This document shows positions 26,750 to 37,305 of a stretch of DNA of 63,611 bases, one piece after another (position 1 is the first letter of the stretch; the number at the start of each line of letters is the position of its first letter). Under the pieces are notes generated by a model that had not been told where the DNA came from, searched no databases, and was given only the letters and a program-made list of their open reading frames with translations. The stretch comes from Gammaproteobacteria bacterium. Lineage in GTDB: Bacteria; Pseudomonadota; Gammaproteobacteria; Granulosicoccales; Granulosicoccaceae. The stretch is taken from assembly GCA_002746645.1 (NCBI GenBank), contig PDPU01000036.1:1-63611 (forward strand). The letters run 5' to 3'. A program made the translations under genes and the position numbers.

Positions 26750-29398
26750 TCAGTGTGTCTGAACACCTGGCCCTGACGAAGCCGGCTTTTCGCCGGAACC
26801 CGAAACCGGCGTCTCGGCACCTTCGGCATCCGGTGAGGTTTCCACACCCAGTGCCACTTCCAGCACCTCGTCGATCCATTTGACCGGACGAATATCCAGC
26901 CCCTCGGTGATTTCGTCCGGGACTTCGGTGAGATCCTTGCGGTTCTCTTCCGGAACCAGCACCACCTTGATGCCCCCGCGCTGAGCGGCAAGGAGTTTTT
27001 CCTTGAGCCCACCAATCGGCAACACTTCGCCTCGCAGCGTGATCTCGCCCGTCATGGCAACGTCGGCGCGCACCGGCACCCGCGTGACGGCCGAAACGAT
27101 GGCGGTACACATGCCGATGCCGGCACTCGGGCCGTCCTTCGGCGTTGCGCCTTCGGGCACGTGCAGGTGAATGTCGTGCTTCTCGTGAAATTCGGGATCG
27201 ATGCCGAGTGACTCCTCGCGGCTTCTGACCACCATCATGGCCGCCTGAATCGACTCCTGCATGACGTCTCCGAGCTGCCCCGTCCAGGAAAGCTTGCCCT
27301 TTCCGGGTACCACGGCGGACTCGATGCTCAGCAACTCGCCCCCCACCTGCGTCCAGGCAAGCCCCGTGACCTGACCGATCTTGCTCTCGGTTTCGGCGCG
27401 GCCATAGCGGTAGCGCAGCACGCCGAGGTATTTTTCGAGGTTCTCCTCGGTGACCGTGACCATGGCCGGTGCGTCGTCAGACGATGCAACGGTGACGACG
27501 GCATCGGCGGTGACGGCATCGATGGTACCGGTATCACCAGCAGCGGCGTCATCCGTGGCAGGAACGTGGCTGGCGTCGACAGCGGCATCACGGCTTGTGT
27601 CGGCGGCAGCGCCGTCGACAGTCACGGCATCGGACGATGCATCTTCGCCCTCGAGTTCCATGACCTCACGAACCACCTTGCGGCAGATCTTGGCAATCTC
27701 GCGCTCGAGGTTACGCACGCCGGCTTCGCGCGTGTAGCTGCGGATGATTTCGAGAATGGCCTCATCGGTGACGCGCAACTCGCTCTCATCAAGGCCGTTG
27801 TCGATCATCTTTCTGGGCAGGAGATAACGCTCGGCAATGTTCGCCTTCTCCTTCTCGGTGTAACCCGGCAGACGGATCACCTCCATGCGGTCGAGCAGCG
27901 GCTCGGGGATGTTCATGGTGTTGGCCGTGGCCACGAACATGACATCCGAGAGATCGTACTCGACTTCGAGATAGTGATCGGTAAAGGTATGATTCTGCTC
28001 GGGATCAAGCACTTCCAGAAGCGCCGACGACGGATCGCCCCGAAAATCCATCGACATCTTGTCGATCTCGTCGAGGAGGATCAGCGGATTGCGGCGCTTC
28101 ACCTTGGCGAGGTTCTGCACGATCTTGCCCGGCATCGAACCGATGTAGGTGCGCCGATGACCACGAATCTCGGCTTCATCACGCACGCCGCCGAGAGCCA
28201 TGCGGCTGAAGCGGCGGCCGGTGGCACGCGCGATCGACTTGCCGAGCGAGGTCTTGCCGACACCGGGCGGGCCCACGAGACAGAGAATCGGCCCCTTGGC
28301 ATGCCCGACGCGCTTCTGCACGGCGAGGTATTCGAGAATGCGCTCCTTGACCTTCTCGAGTCCGTAGTGATCGTTCTCGAGAATGGCTTCGGCTTCGGCG
28401 AGCGTGTTCCTGAGCTTCGAGGCCTTCTTCCAGGGCAGGCTCACGAGGGTATCGATGTAGTTCCTGACCACGGTTGCTTCGGCCGACATCGGCGACATCA
28501 TCCTGAGCTTGGCCAGTTCGCCGCGTGCCTTCTTTCTTGCCTCCTTCGAGAGGCCCTTCTTCTCGATCTTCTTCTCGAGCGCCTCGAGTTCGTTCGGAAC
28601 ATCATCGAGCTCGCCCATCTCCTTCTGAATGGCCTTCATCTGCTCGTTGAGATAGTACTCGCGCTGGCTCTTCTCCATCTGCTGCTTGACCCGGCCGCGG
28701 ATGCGCTTCTCGACCAGCAACACATCGAGTTCGGCTTCCATGAGGCTCAGGAGGTGTTCGAGCCGCTCGCCGGCATCGAAGATCTCGAGCACGGCCTGCT
28801 TCTGCTCGACACGCAGCGACATCTGGGCTGCGACCATGTCGGCAAGGCGGTCCGGGTCGTCGACGCCTTCGATCGACGCGAGTACCTCGGAAGGCACCTT
28901 GCGGTTCATCTTCACGTACTGGTCGAACTGGTTGACGACCGAACGCGCCAGCACACCGAGTTCGGTCTGCTCGGTGGACGATGGCGCCGAGACCGCCGGC
29001 ACGCTGTGCCCGGCCACGAAATAGCCGGCCTCATCCACGGCAATGTCATCGAGCCGAGCGCGCGAGACACCTTCGACCAATACCTTGATGGTGCCGTCGG
29101 GGAGTTTCAGCAGTTGCAGGATGGTGGCAACGGTACCCACATGGTGGATATCGTCGATTTCGGGTTCGTCGACGGCAGCGCTCGTCTGCGCAGCGAGAAT
29201 GATGCGCTTGTCGCTTGACATGGCGGCATCGAGCGCGTCGATGGAACGCTCGCGACCGACGAACAGCGGGATGACCATGTGCGGGTAGACCACGACATCC
29301 CGGAGTGGCAACACGGGAAGGCGCGTATCGCTGCGCCCTTTTTCGCTTCCGTCGCCGGGATTCTGCGCTTCGGGCAGCCTGTTTTCGGAATCGGACAC
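26750..29398 (-). CDS. lon: ATP-dependent protease Lon with an Ala/Asp-rich insertion
   Basis: Lon degrades damaged and regulatory proteins in the cytoplasm. Domains: LON N-domain ([20 protein letters not shown]), coiled coil, AAA+ ATPase (Walker [12 protein letters not shown], Walker [11 protein letters not shown]) and Ser-Lys protease ([11 protein letters not shown] with the catalytic Ser; [13 protein letters not shown] with the Lys). The start is GTG 29398, 6 bases after AGGAG; longer starts run into out-of-frame sequence. At 882 residues it is about 100 longer than E. coli Lon. Much of the excess is a low-complexity block of about 60 residues (about 27465-27650, rich in DA, TD and VT) between the ATPase and protease domains. 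A Gly/Ser/Pro-rich C-terminus adds the rest. Confidence 0.95.
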   Translation of the reverse strand: MSDSENRLPEAQNPGDGSEKGRSDTRLPVLPLRDVVVYPHMVIPLFVGRERSIDALDAAMSSDKRIILAAQTSAAVDEPEIDDIHHVGTVATILQLLKLPDGTIKVLVEGVSRARLDDIAVDEAGYFVAGHSVPAVSAPSSTEQTELGVLARSVVNQFDQYVKMNRKVPSEVLASIEGVDDPDRLADMVAAQMSLRVEQKQAVLEIFDAGERLEHLLSLMEAELDVLLVEKRIRGRVKQQMEKSQREYYLNEQMKAIQKEMGELDDVPNELEALEKKIEKKGLSKEARKKARGELAKLRMMSPMSAEATVVRNYIDTLVSLPWKKASKLRNTLAEAEAILENDHYGLEKVKERILEYLAVQKRVGHAKGPILCLVGPPGVGKTSLGKSIARATGRRFSRMALGGVRDEAEIRGHRRTYIGSMPGKIVQNLAKVKRRNPLILLDEIDKMSMDFRGDPSSALLEVLDPEQNHTFTDHYLEVEYDLSDVMFVATANTMNIPEPLLDRMEVIRLPGYTEKEKANIAERYLLPRKMIDNGLDESELRVTDEAILEIIRSYTREAGVRNLEREIAKICRKVVREVMELEGEDASSDAVTVDGAAADTSRDAAVDASHVPATDDAAAGDTGTIDAVTADAVVTVASSDDAPAMVTVTEENLEKYLGVLRYRYGRAETESKIGQVTGLAWTQVGGELLSIESAVVPGKGKLSWTGQLGDVMQESIQAAMMVVRSREESLGIDPEFHEKHDIHLHVPEGATPKDGPSAGIGMCTAIVSAVTRVPVRADVAMTGEITLRGEVLPIGGLKEKLLAAQRGGIKVVLVPEENRKDLTEVPDEITEGLDIRPVKWIDEVLEVALGVETSPDAEGAETPVSGSGEKPASSGPGVQTH

Positions 29399-29495
29399 TG
29401 GATACTCCTGAAAGGTAACGGGACTCTGTGCAAGCCCTGACGGATACTGCACAATCTGGCACTTCTGCCCGGAGAATTCAAGCTGCTCGCGAGGG

Positions 29496-29915
29496 TCAGC
29501 GCGTGGCCGCTCGCGTTCTCGCCTGCCGCGCCTTGCCGAGTCGTTTCGCATTGGCCACGGCACGGCGATGCACGGGAGCAAGGCCAGCACTCATGCTGCG
29601 CTCGAGGCCGCGCTGGAGTTCGAGGCTGGAGCGTTGTGCCAAGGTCATCGCCACCTGCGGTTCGAGCAGTGATCGCCAGTACAGCCGCCACAGCGTCTGC
29701 TGGCATTTCGACAGTTCGATGTTCATCGCCAGCATGGACTCCTGCATGGCGCCGAACTTCTCCACCCACATCAGACCCGCCTCCCTGACGTCGGCTGGCG
29801 CGGGGGCAAGACCTGCCGCAGCGAACTGGCCGAGCCTTGCGGCAATGACCACCGGAGCCGACAGTGCGAGTTCCAGTGACTGCACCGGGATGGAACGGGA
29901 TGACTTGCGAGGCAT
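29496..29915 (-). CDS. Phasin-like (PHA granule-associated) protein
   Basis: Phasins coat polyhydroxyalkanoate storage granules. The 139-residue product starts at [17 protein letters not shown], behind a good AGGAG 7 bases upstream. It is mostly helical and amphipathic ([20 protein letters not shown]) and ends with [20 protein letters not shown]. That C-terminal block resembles one I know from phasins of Xanthomonadaceae and relatives; this is recognition from memory, not a search result. It interrupts the usual clpX-lon adjacency. No PHA synthase is visible in this window. A stress-related non-PHA role is possible. Confidence 0.6.
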   Translation of the reverse strand: MPRKSSRSIPVQSLELALSAPVVIAARLGQFAAAGLAPAPADVREAGLMWVEKFGAMQESMLAMNIELSKCQQTLWRLYWRSLLEPQVAMTLAQRSSLELQRGLERSMSAGLAPVHRRAVANAKRLGKARQARTRAATR

Positions 29916-30024
29916 GGCCTTTCTCCTGAAACGACAACACCCGAGCCGGAGGGGCATCGGGTGCTGCAGACATAAGCGTGTGGACGTGCGAGGTCCGGCC
30001 GGCCGCACGAACCGCTGCAGGTGA

Positions 30025-31320
30025 TCAGTCGTCGGAAGCTGCCTTTCGATACTGCTCCTGATCCATGACCTTCTCCTGCCCTTCAAGAAGAAGGTACGGC
30101 TTCGACTCGCCCCGAACTACCGCGGCGTCAAGAATGACTTTCTTGACGTTCTCGATACGTGGCAGTTCGTACATGGTATCGAGCAGGATGTTCTCGAGAA
30201 TCGTGCGCAGGCCACGTGCGCCGGTCTTGCGTTCCAGCGAACGCTGGGCAACGGCATGCAACGCATCATTACGGAATTCGATGTCGACATCTTCCATGCC
30301 AAGCAACTTCTCGAACTGCTTGGTAATGGCGTTCCGGGGCTCGACGAGGATGCGCACGAGCGACTCTTCGTCGAGTTCCTCGAGCGTTGCGACGACCGGC
30401 AGACGACCCACGAATTCGGGAATGAGACCGAAACTGATGAGGTCCTGTGCTTCGGTTTCCATGAGCAGCTTGCCGATGTGCGCACCCTCTTCCTTCGACT
30501 TCACTTCGGCACTGAAACCGATACCGCCCTTCTCGGAACGGTTCTGGATGATCTTCTCGAGCCCGGCAAAGGCGCCACCGCAGATGAACAGGATGTTCGA
30601 GGTGTCGACCTGCAGGAATTCCTGTTGCGGATGCTTCCTGCCGCCCTGGGGCGGCACCGAGGCGACGGTGCCTTCGATGAGCTTCAGCAGCGCCTGCTGC
30701 ACACCCTCGCCCGACACGTCGCGGGTGATCGAAGGGTTGTCGCTCTTGCGTGAGATCTTGTCGATCTCGTCGATGTAGACGATGCCCGTCTGTGCCTTCT
30801 CGACGTCGTAGTCGCACTTCTGCAGCAGCTTCTGGATGATGTTCTCGACGTCTTCACCAACGTAACCCGCTTCGGTGAGCGTGGTGGCGTCGGCAATCGT
30901 GAATGGCACATTCAGCGTGCGTGCAAGTGTTTCGGCAAGCAGCGTCTTGCCCGAGCCCGTCGGACCAATCAGGAGGATGTTGCTCTTGGCGAGTTCGACA
31001 TCATCGGTGTTGCCCTTGTACTCGAGGCGCTTGTAGTGGTTGTACACCGCCACCGACAGGATGCGCTTGGCCTTGGACTGGCCAATGACGTACTGATCGA
31101 GCAGTTCGTTGATTTCGTGTGGTTTCGGCAGCGAACTCTGCTCTTCGCTGTCGGCCTCCTGCATCTCCTCGGTGATGATGTCGTTGCAGAGATCGACGCA
31201 CTCATCACAGATGAATACCGAGGGGCCGGCAATGAGCTTTCTCACTTCGTGCTGGCTCTTGCCGCAGAAGGAGCAGTAAAGCAGCTTGCCGTCGTCTTTC
31301 CTGTTGTCCTGATCGCTCAT
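30025..31320 (-). CDS. clpX: ATP-dependent Clp protease ATP-binding subunit ClpX
   Basis: ClpX unfolds tagged proteins and feeds them to ClpP. The 431-residue product has the N-terminal zinc-binding domain ([12 protein letters not shown], then [10 protein letters not shown]), Walker [16 protein letters not shown], the GYVGED pore loop, Walker [10 protein letters not shown] and the C-terminal D2 domain. It lies 188 bases after clpP in the same direction; the gap holds only short CACCGTTCCGG direct repeats. Confidence 0.97.
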   Translation of the reverse strand: MSDQDNRKDDGKLLYCSFCGKSQHEVRKLIAGPSVFICDECVDLCNDIITEEMQEADSEEQSSLPKPHEINELLDQYVIGQSKAKRILSVAVYNHYKRLEYKGNTDDVELAKSNILLIGPTGSGKTLLAETLARTLNVPFTIADATTLTEAGYVGEDVENIIQKLLQKCDYDVEKAQTGIVYIDEIDKISRKSDNPSITRDVSGEGVQQALLKLIEGTVASVPPQGGRKHPQQEFLQVDTSNILFICGGAFAGLEKIIQNRSEKGGIGFSAEVKSKEEGAHIGKLLMETEAQDLISFGLIPEFVGRLPVVATLEELDEESLVRILVEPRNAITKQFEKLLGMEDVDIEFRNDALHAVAQRSLERKTGARGLRTILENILLDTMYELPRIENVKKVILDAAVVRGESKPYLLLEGQEKVMDQEQYRKAASDD

Positions 31321-31508
31321 TGTTCTCTGTCAATCTCCACGTCCGGCGCACCTTGCCTTGTTTACCGCCAGGATTCAACTGACGTATTGCACTGATTCCG
31401 TACGATGGGCGTGACATCACACCCAGTAAGGATGTACGTCACGACTTGTCAAGTCAATACTGATCACCGTTCCGGCTGCCACTCGAGCCGCCCGTCACGC
31501 TTGCCATT

Positions 31509-32237
31509 CTAACCACCGTTCCGGTCATCGCTCTGGCCGCCCGACGCCAGCGAGGCCTCTTCGGAACGATTGGCCACGATACGGTCGACAATACCGTACT
31601 CGAGGGCCTGTTCGGACGTCAGGAAGTTGTCACGCTCCGTGTCGTCCTTCACTTTCTCCACCGTCTGCCCCGTGTGCTTCGCCATGAGCGCGTTCATGCG
31701 CTCCTTGATGGCGAGAATCTCGCGCGCGTGAATGTCGATATCGGTGGCCTGACCCTGGAAACCGGCCGATGGCTGGTGGATCATGACACGCGAGTTCGGC
31801 AGGATGAAACGCTTGCCGGGCTCGCCCGCGGTCAGGAGAAAGGCACCCATGCTGGCCGCCTGCCCCACGCACAGGGTGCTGACGTTCGGACGGATGAACT
31901 GCATGGTGTCGTAGATGGCCATGCCGGCCGTGACGGAGCCTCCCGGTGAATTGATGTAGAGCGAGATGTCCTTGTCGGGGTTGTCCGATTCGAGGAACAG
32001 GAGTTGTGCCACGATCAGATTGGCCATGTAGTCTTCGACCTGGCCGACAAGAAAGACCACACGCTCCTTCAGCAGACGCGAGTAGATATCGTAGGCACGT
32101 TCGCCACGCGGCGACTGCTCGACGACCATCGGCACGAGACCGCCGGACGCCGTGGGCGTGGCCGTGGGCGCGGCCGTGGCCATCGCTGTGGCAAGAGGCA
32201 TGTTCGGGTTCAGTCCGTCAGTCGGGCCTGCAATCAT
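31509..32237 (-). CDS. clpP: ATP-dependent Clp protease proteolytic subunit
   Basis: ClpP is the serine protease chamber used by ClpX and ClpA. The catalytic triad is visible: Ser in [11 protein letters not shown], His in [10 protein letters not shown], Asp in DDTERDNFL. The N-terminus ([20 protein letters not shown]) is an Ala/Thr-rich extension before the conserved [20 protein letters not shown]; it resembles a longer than usual propeptide. The ATG overlaps the tig stop by 4 bases. Confidence 0.96.
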   Translation of the reverse strand: MIAGPTDGLNPNMPLATAMATAAPTATPTASGGLVPMVVEQSPRGERAYDIYSRLLKERVVFLVGQVEDYMANLIVAQLLFLESDNPDKDISLYINSPGGSVTAGMAIYDTMQFIRPNVSTLCVGQAASMGAFLLTAGEPGKRFILPNSRVMIHQPSAGFQGQATDIDIHAREILAIKERMNALMAKHTGQTVEKVKDDTERDNFLTSEQALEYGIVDRIVANRSEEASLASGGQSDDRNGG

Positions 32238-33598
32238 GATGTCTGTTCTGTCTCGCTGTCGGCCGCAGGCGCTTCGGGCGCCGGCGGATGCATGATGTCC
32301 TGAAATGTAGTCGATTCATCGCTGACCGTGGCGGCAGCAAGCACGGCATCGACCACGGCATCTTCCATCACCAGTCCTTCCACGTTGCGGAGGAGTTCCT
32401 TGTCGCCGTAGTAGTGGTCGATCACTTCCCGGGGGTCCTGGTAGGAGGACGCAAGTCGTTCGATGCGCGCTCGCACCTTGTCATCATCGGCAGAGATCTC
32501 GTTGCGTTTGATGATTTCGGCCATCACCAACCCGATTCTGATGCGTTTTTCCGCACCTTCGCGGAACAGGTCGTCACTGAGGAAGGAACTGTCGCTGCCC
32601 TCCGGCATCTGCTGCATGATCTTCTCTTTCTGTCGCTCGATCTCGTCCTTGACCAGCGCCGCAGGGACATCGAAACTGTTGATCTCTGCCAGACCGTCCA
32701 TGATCTGCTGTTTCGTGTCCTGTTCGATCTTCTGCTGCAATTCGCGCTCCATGTTGCGACGAATGTCGGCACGCAGGCTTTCGAGCGTGCCGTCCTCGAT
32801 GCCGAAGCTTCTGACGAGTTCCTCGTCGACCTCGGGGAGAGTCGCTTCGCGCACTTCGCGCACATGGATGTCGAACTCGGTTTCCTTGCCGGCAAGGTGC
32901 TCGGCCTGGTAGTCCTCGGGGAAGGTGACGGCAATGGTTCTGTCCTCCCCTGCCGACATGCCGATGATCTGCTCTTCGAAGCCCGGAATCATGTTGCCCG
33001 AACCCAGCACCAGCGGTGCTTCCTCGGCCGCGCCGCCGTCGAATTCCTCGCCGTCGAGGCGCCCCTTGAAGTCGATGATGAGCTGATCACCGTCCTGCGC
33101 GGCACGCTCGACCTTGTCGAAGCTCTTGCGCTGTTCACGAAGATTCTCGACCATGCGGTCAATGTCTTCCTCGCTGACCTCGGCCACCTGACGCGTGATG
33201 CTGATGCGCTCGTCATAGACGGGCTCGACCTCCGGATAGACCTCGAAGACGGCCACGTAGCGAAAACCGATGTCTTCGGCCTCGTCGGCAGCGGGCGCGT
33301 CGATCGCGTCATCCACCGGTTCGATGTTGGGGCTGCCGGCGGGATTGAGCTTCTCCTGCTGGATGGCCTGAACATAGGACGTGTTGATGAGGCTGCCAAG
33401 CACTTCGCCCCGCACCTGCGGCTCGTAGCGCTTGCGCACCACCTTGAGCGGCACCTTGCCGGGACGAAAACCCTTCATGCGCGCGGTCTTGCTGATGTTC
33501 CTGAGCCGCTCGTCAACGGCCTTGTCGATGTCCTCCGCGGGCAGGCCGACGGTCATGCGCCGCTCGAGCCCCTCGGTGGTTTCAACTGATACTTGCAT
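32234..33598 (-). CDS. tig: Trigger factor
   Basis: Trigger factor binds the ribosome exit tunnel and folds nascent chains. The N-terminal ribosome-binding motif [12 protein letters not shown] is at about residues 43-54, the FKBP-type PPIase domain at about 165-245 ([18 protein letters not shown]), and the helical C-domain follows. Starting at [15 protein letters not shown] gives 454 residues (E. coli 432); the frame continues upstream only as leader sequence. First protein gene of the tig-clpP-clpX cluster. Confidence 0.95.
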   Translation of the reverse strand: MQVSVETTEGLERRMTVGLPAEDIDKAVDERLRNISKTARMKGFRPGKVPLKVVRKRYEPQVRGEVLGSLINTSYVQAIQQEKLNPAGSPNIEPVDDAIDAPAADEAEDIGFRYVAVFEVYPEVEPVYDERISITRQVAEVSEEDIDRMVENLREQRKSFDKVERAAQDGDQLIIDFKGRLDGEEFDGGAAEEAPLVLGSGNMIPGFEEQIIGMSAGEDRTIAVTFPEDYQAEHLAGKETEFDIHVREVREATLPEVDEELVRSFGIEDGTLESLRADIRRNMERELQQKIEQDTKQQIMDGLAEINSFDVPAALVKDEIERQKEKIMQQMPEGSDSSFLSDDLFREGAEKRIRIGLVMAEIIKRNEISADDDKVRARIERLASSYQDPREVIDHYYGDKELLRNVEGLVMEDAVVDAVLAAATVSDESTTFQDIMHPPAPEAPAADSETEQTS

Positions 33599-33727
33599 GC
33601 TTGCCTCTGTCAAGAGTACGAAAGACACCGCTCGGTGCCGCGACTGCAGGCGGTGGCACGAGGCGGTGTGGAATGTAGTGCCCTGTTTGCAGGCCGCGAC
33701 CTGCGAGTTCCGGTGGGCAGAATGATC

Positions 33728-33812
<85 letters not shown>

Positions 33813-33941
33813 TCGAGCCTGACCGTGGAATCATTATAGCTGCCTCGCCCCGAATGACCATCGCCCCCGGGGCCGGGCAGCTGCGATACAGACTGCAAGG
33901 GCGGAGGCCGGGTTGCCAGCACTCCGCCCTGCGGAAACCGG

Positions 33942-34018
33942 TGGGGTGAACGACGGGGATCGAACCCGCGACAACAGGAATCACAATCCTGTGCTCTACC
34001 AACTGAGCTACGCTCACC
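33942..34018 (-). tRNA. tRNA-His (GTG)
   Basis: Acceptor GTGAGCG pairs with CGTTCAC, with an extra G at -1 and discriminator C, both hallmarks of bacterial tRNA-His. The anticodon loop is TTGTGAT (GTG) and the T-arm GGGTTCGATCCCC; CCA is encoded. It is upstream of tRNA-Leu on the same strand. Confidence 0.96.
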
Positions 34019-34047
34019 ACTGTAGACAGCAGTGCATTCTACCTTAA

Positions 34048-35202
34048 TCACTGTCGACGTGCCAGCCATCCGAGACCGACAAGCACACCGAGCCCGGCCA
34101 GGTAGCAGGCACCGAGGTACAGCAGCGCCGCCGCCTTTCCACCACTCTGGAAGAGCATCAGCAGCAGCGGTGTGCCGACGAGATTGCCGATGTTGCCGGT
34201 CTGCGCCATGGCACCGTTGGCGAGCACCCGATCATGCGTGTCACGATTGAGTTCGGGCACCACCGCGAAACTCGCGCCCTGCACGAGACCGATGCTGGCA
34301 AACAGCGCCATCAGGAGAGATGCCACGGGACCGGAGAATGCCATCGCCATCACCGTCAGCAGCGCCGCCACGAGACCCGTCTTCACCACCGTCACGGCCG
34401 GAAACCGCAGCAGCAGAAGATTGCCGATGGTCACCGAGGAAACGATGCTGACGAGCGGCAGGAGAGCGGCCAGCGCCACCGCCTCGTCGGCACCGACCCA
34501 TTTCGGCGTCAGGGTCAGTGCCGAGACATAGGTTGCCGTGTAGAAGAGCCACACGAGTGCCGAGGTCGCGATCGGGATCGAGGTATACACCTCGCGATGC
34601 AGGGCAAGGCTGAAGAAAGCCGGATGCCAGGCGCGCTCTTCGCGCGAAGCCCTGCCCTTTTCGACAAGCATCACGACGAGGCAGGCCATGAGCCCCATCC
34701 AGACCGCGTGTGCGACGAGAAAGGCAGACAGGCCACGGGCTTCGAGCAGTGGCAGACCGAAGGCGCCGACCAGCGCGAAGCCGACCCCGAAGAAGGTACC
34801 CCACAGCGTCATGGCCACCGCACGCAAGCGCTCGCTGGCGATGCTCGCGATCAGCGTCGGGATCACCACCACGAGAAGCAGGTGGGACACTCCTTCCACC
34901 AGCCTGAGCGCGAACATCACGGGCAGGGGCGGAAGCAGTGATTCGAGCAGCGCCACCCCGGCGCCGAGCACGAGTGCCGTGATCAGCATGCGCCGGAAAC
35001 CGAGCGCCGCCACCACGCTCGCCGCGCCGAGGCCGAAGGCAAGACCCACGAAACTCAGGAGCGACACGAGCAGCCCGAGGCGGGCACCCGCCGACCCGTA
35101 GTACGCTTCGAGTGCCGGCAGGGCGAGGCTCAGCTTGGCGTACTGGGTGGATGCACCGAGACCGGCCAGCCACAAGAGGATGAACTGGAAGAGTGCCTTC
35201 AA
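34048..35202 (-). CDS. MFS transporter, probably for a sugar acid
   Basis: A 384-residue protein with about 12 hydrophobic helices, typical of the major facilitator superfamily; ALGFRRM between TM2 and TM3 and the charged central loop (VEKGRASREERAWH) fit. Substrate is not evident from sequence. It is the third gene of the minus-strand set lactonase - TIM-barrel isomerase - MFS that diverges from the idonate/gluconate genes, so uptake of a related sugar acid or its lactone is a reasonable inference. Drug or other export cannot be excluded. Confidence 0.75.
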   Translation of the reverse strand: MKALFQFILLWLAGLGASTQYAKLSLALPALEAYYGSAGARLGLLVSLLSFVGLAFGLGAASVVAALGFRRMLITALVLGAGVALLESLLPPLPVMFALRLVEGVSHLLLVVVIPTLIASIASERLRAVAMTLWGTFFGVGFALVGAFGLPLLEARGLSAFLVAHAVWMGLMACLVVMLVEKGRASREERAWHPAFFSLALHREVYTSIPIATSALVWLFYTATYVSALTLTPKWVGADEAVALAALLPLVSIVSSVTIGNLLLLRFPAVTVVKTGLVAALLTVMAMAFSGPVASLLMALFASIGLVQGASFAVVPELNRDTHDRVLANGAMAQTGNIGNLVGTPLLLMLFQSGGKAAALLYLGACYLAGLGVLVGLGWLARRQ

Positions 35203-35277
35203 CTGCTCCGACTATCCGCATTGCCCACTATCCGACACGATACGCGATACAGCATGGCGACAGCGGCGTGCAGAGGC

Positions 35278-36051
35278 TCAGGCCGCGCGAAAGGCCGGCA
35301 ACCAGCCAAGACCGGCTTCCACCGAGGCGCCTCGTGGCCGATACTCGGCGCCGACATGGCCTTCCCACCCCATCGCGTACAGTTCGCCGAGCAGCCACGG
35401 GTAGTCGATCTCGCCCTGATCGGGTTCGCCCCGGTCGTGCACCGCTGCCATCTGCACGTGCCCGAGCACCGGCAGGACGCGCTCCAGGTTGTGGCGCAGA
35501 TCGCCTTCCATGATCTGGGTGTGGAAGCAGTCGAACATGAGCTTGAGGTTCGGCGCCGCCACGGCGTCGATGGTGGCCAGCGCGTCGTCGAGCAGGCTCA
35601 GATGATAACCCGGCACCACGCGCTGGTTGATCGGTTCGATCAGCAGGGTCTTGCCGAGTGCCGCGGCCTTCTCCGCCGCATAGGCGAGGTTTTCCCGCCA
35701 GGTGGTTTCCGCGCCCTCGGCCCGCGCCGTTCGCCCCGGCACCACGCTTACCATCCGGCAACCAGACACGTCGGCGTAGTCGAGCGCTGCATCGATGAGC
35801 CGCCGTGCCTCGTCACGCCGATCGGGGCGCGCGGTCACGCCGAAGTCGTCCTGACCATTGGCACCGAGCGCCGTGTTGAGCGAAAGCAGCGGCAGATTGC
35901 ATTCGGCAAGCACGGCCGCCAGTTCCGCCGGGTCGGTGTCGTAGGGGAAGTGACATTCGACGGCGTCGAAGCCGTTGGCCGCGGCACGTCTGACGCGTTC
36001 CGTCAGCGGCAGATCGTCCCACAGGAATCCGATGTTGGCGGAGAATTTCAT
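35278..36051 (-). CDS. Hydroxypyruvate isomerase-like TIM-barrel protein (Hyi/OtnI family)
   Basis: A 257-residue xylose-isomerase-like TIM barrel. It starts MKFSANIGFLWDDLPLTERV and has the metal-binding segments LLIEPINQRVVPGYHL, KLMFDCFHTQIMEGDL and HVQMAAVHDRGEPDQGEIDY, which are typical of hydroxypyruvate isomerase and 2-oxo-tetronate isomerase. These two activities cannot be told apart here. No tetronate kinase or tartronate-semialdehyde reductase partner is visible. It begins 22 bases after the lactonase-like gene, so an operon is likely. An ATG five codons upstream (36066) is also possible. Confidence 0.85.
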   Translation of the reverse strand: MKFSANIGFLWDDLPLTERVRRAAANGFDAVECHFPYDTDPAELAAVLAECNLPLLSLNTALGANGQDDFGVTARPDRRDEARRLIDAALDYADVSGCRMVSVVPGRTARAEGAETTWRENLAYAAEKAAALGKTLLIEPINQRVVPGYHLSLLDDALATIDAVAAPNLKLMFDCFHTQIMEGDLRHNLERVLPVLGHVQMAAVHDRGEPDQGEIDYPWLLGELYAMGWEGHVGAEYRPRGASVEAGLGWLPAFRAA

Positions 36052-36073
36052 GGCAGTTCGGCGCACTCTCCGG

Positions 36074-37198
36074 TCAGACGAAACGGATGTAGTTCGGCGA
36101 GCCCATCTCGACCTCCTCGTCGAGCATCACGAGCCTGCCCGTGTCGACGTCGCGCTCGAAGATACGGAGATTGCTGCTGTCCTGGTTGGCGACGAGTACC
36201 CCCTTGCCACAGGGAGTGATGGCGAAGTGGCGTGGAAACCTGCCGCCCGTGGGCACGATGTCGATGCGTTCGAGCAGACCCTCATCGAGCACGCGGAAGA
36301 TGGCGAGGGAATCGTCACCGCGATTCGATACGTAGAGAAAGCGGGCATCGGGCGAGAGCCTGATCTCCGACACATAGCTCGTCTGTTCGCGGTTCTCGAG
36401 CGTGGAGACGTACTGCACCGGTGACAGCCTTGGCTTGTTCTCCGCAGGCTCGCTGGCATCGAGGCTCGCCACGCAAACGGTATTGAAGAGTTCGTTCGAT
36501 ATGTAGCAGATGTCGAGTGTCGGGTGCATGGCCATGTGACGAGGGCCGGAACCCGCTTCGAAGTCGATCCAGCACTCGCGCGCCAGGGTTTTCTTCGTCT
36601 TGTCGTAACGGTACTGGAACACGGCGTTTTCACCGAGATCGGGAATGAACACCCAGTCGTGCCAGAAATGCGCGCAGTGGGCGTGCGGCCCGACCTGGCG
36701 GTTACCCCAGTGATCCTCGCGATTCTCGACCTGGCGCCACTCGCCCTCGGGGCGGTGGAACTGCCTGAAGCTCTGATGGGTGTCGCCGAGGGTGCCATCG
36801 GCGGCAACCGTGCAGACATCGATGATGGCATCCCAGTAGCTGATGAGGATGGCGGCGTCACGCTCGGGCGAGAGCGCCAGATAGCAGGTGGATCTGCCGT
36901 TGGCGCGCTTGCTGTCCTTCTCGTGCAGTTCACCCTTCTCACCGAGTTCGTAGCGGGTGATTTCGCCCCTGTCGGCAATGGTTTCCTTGATGGCGTAGAC
37001 CGAACGGCCATCGGCATGCGGAATCAGCACCGCCGGGTTCAACACGTCGGTGACGGCGGTTTCTTCGAGCGTGCCATCGCGCTTCCACTGCATCGACACG
37101 ATGCCGCGCCCCGGCAAGGGTGAGTGTGGCTGGTGCGCCAGCACGTCGAGTTCGCTGTAGCTGCCGACGAGCAGCGTGTAGTCCTGGTCGAATGTCAT
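36074..37198 (-). CDS. Lactonase-family beta-propeller protein (6-phosphogluconolactonase-like)
   Basis: A 374-residue seven-bladed propeller of the lactonase (Pgl/YbhE) family. Blade motifs recur as SGPRHMAMHP, LSPDARFLYVSNRGDDSLAI and GGRFPRHFAITPCGKGVLVA. No signal peptide, so cytoplasmic. In the context of idonate/gluconate genes it probably opens an aldonolactone formed from the incoming sugar. An unusual feature is the His/Trp-rich loop DHWGNRQVGPHAHCAHFWHD in the middle. It is the first gene of a minus-strand operon whose promoter region carries the GntR-like operator. Confidence 0.85.
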   Translation of the reverse strand: MTFDQDYTLLVGSYSELDVLAHQPHSPLPGRGIVSMQWKRDGTLEETAVTDVLNPAVLIPHADGRSVYAIKETIADRGEITRYELGEKGELHEKDSKRANGRSTCYLALSPERDAAILISYWDAIIDVCTVAADGTLGDTHQSFRQFHRPEGEWRQVENREDHWGNRQVGPHAHCAHFWHDWVFIPDLGENAVFQYRYDKTKKTLARECWIDFEAGSGPRHMAMHPTLDICYISNELFNTVCVASLDASEPAENKPRLSPVQYVSTLENREQTSYVSEIRLSPDARFLYVSNRGDDSLAIFRVLDEGLLERIDIVPTGGRFPRHFAITPCGKGVLVANQDSSNLRIFERDVDTGRLVMLDEEVEMGSPNYIRFV

Positions 37199-37262
37199 TG
37201 CTTCTGAGTCAGTATTCCAGTTCCACCGATCGGACGGGACATTACCAGAATCCGGACGCCTA

Positions 37263-37276
37263 TGGTATCGTTAACA
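37263..37276. promoter_or_regulatory. GntR/LacI-type operator, site 1
   Basis: TGGTATCGTTAACA, a near-palindrome around a central CG, lies in the 107-base divergent region between the lactonase-like gene and the SDR. It shares 13 of 14 bases with the site at 47770. The layout TGnTAnCGnTAACA matches what is known for operators of GntR/IdnR-type LacI-family regulators. A TATGGT -10-like element overlaps its left edge on the plus strand. Confidence 0.65.
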
Positions 37277-37305
37277 TAGGCTTTGGCAATCCGGCAGGCG
37301 CGACG

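Noticed and set aside
27566..29218. 550-codon plus-strand ORF opposite lon
   Set aside because: Antisense shadow; lon is conserved on the other strand throughout.
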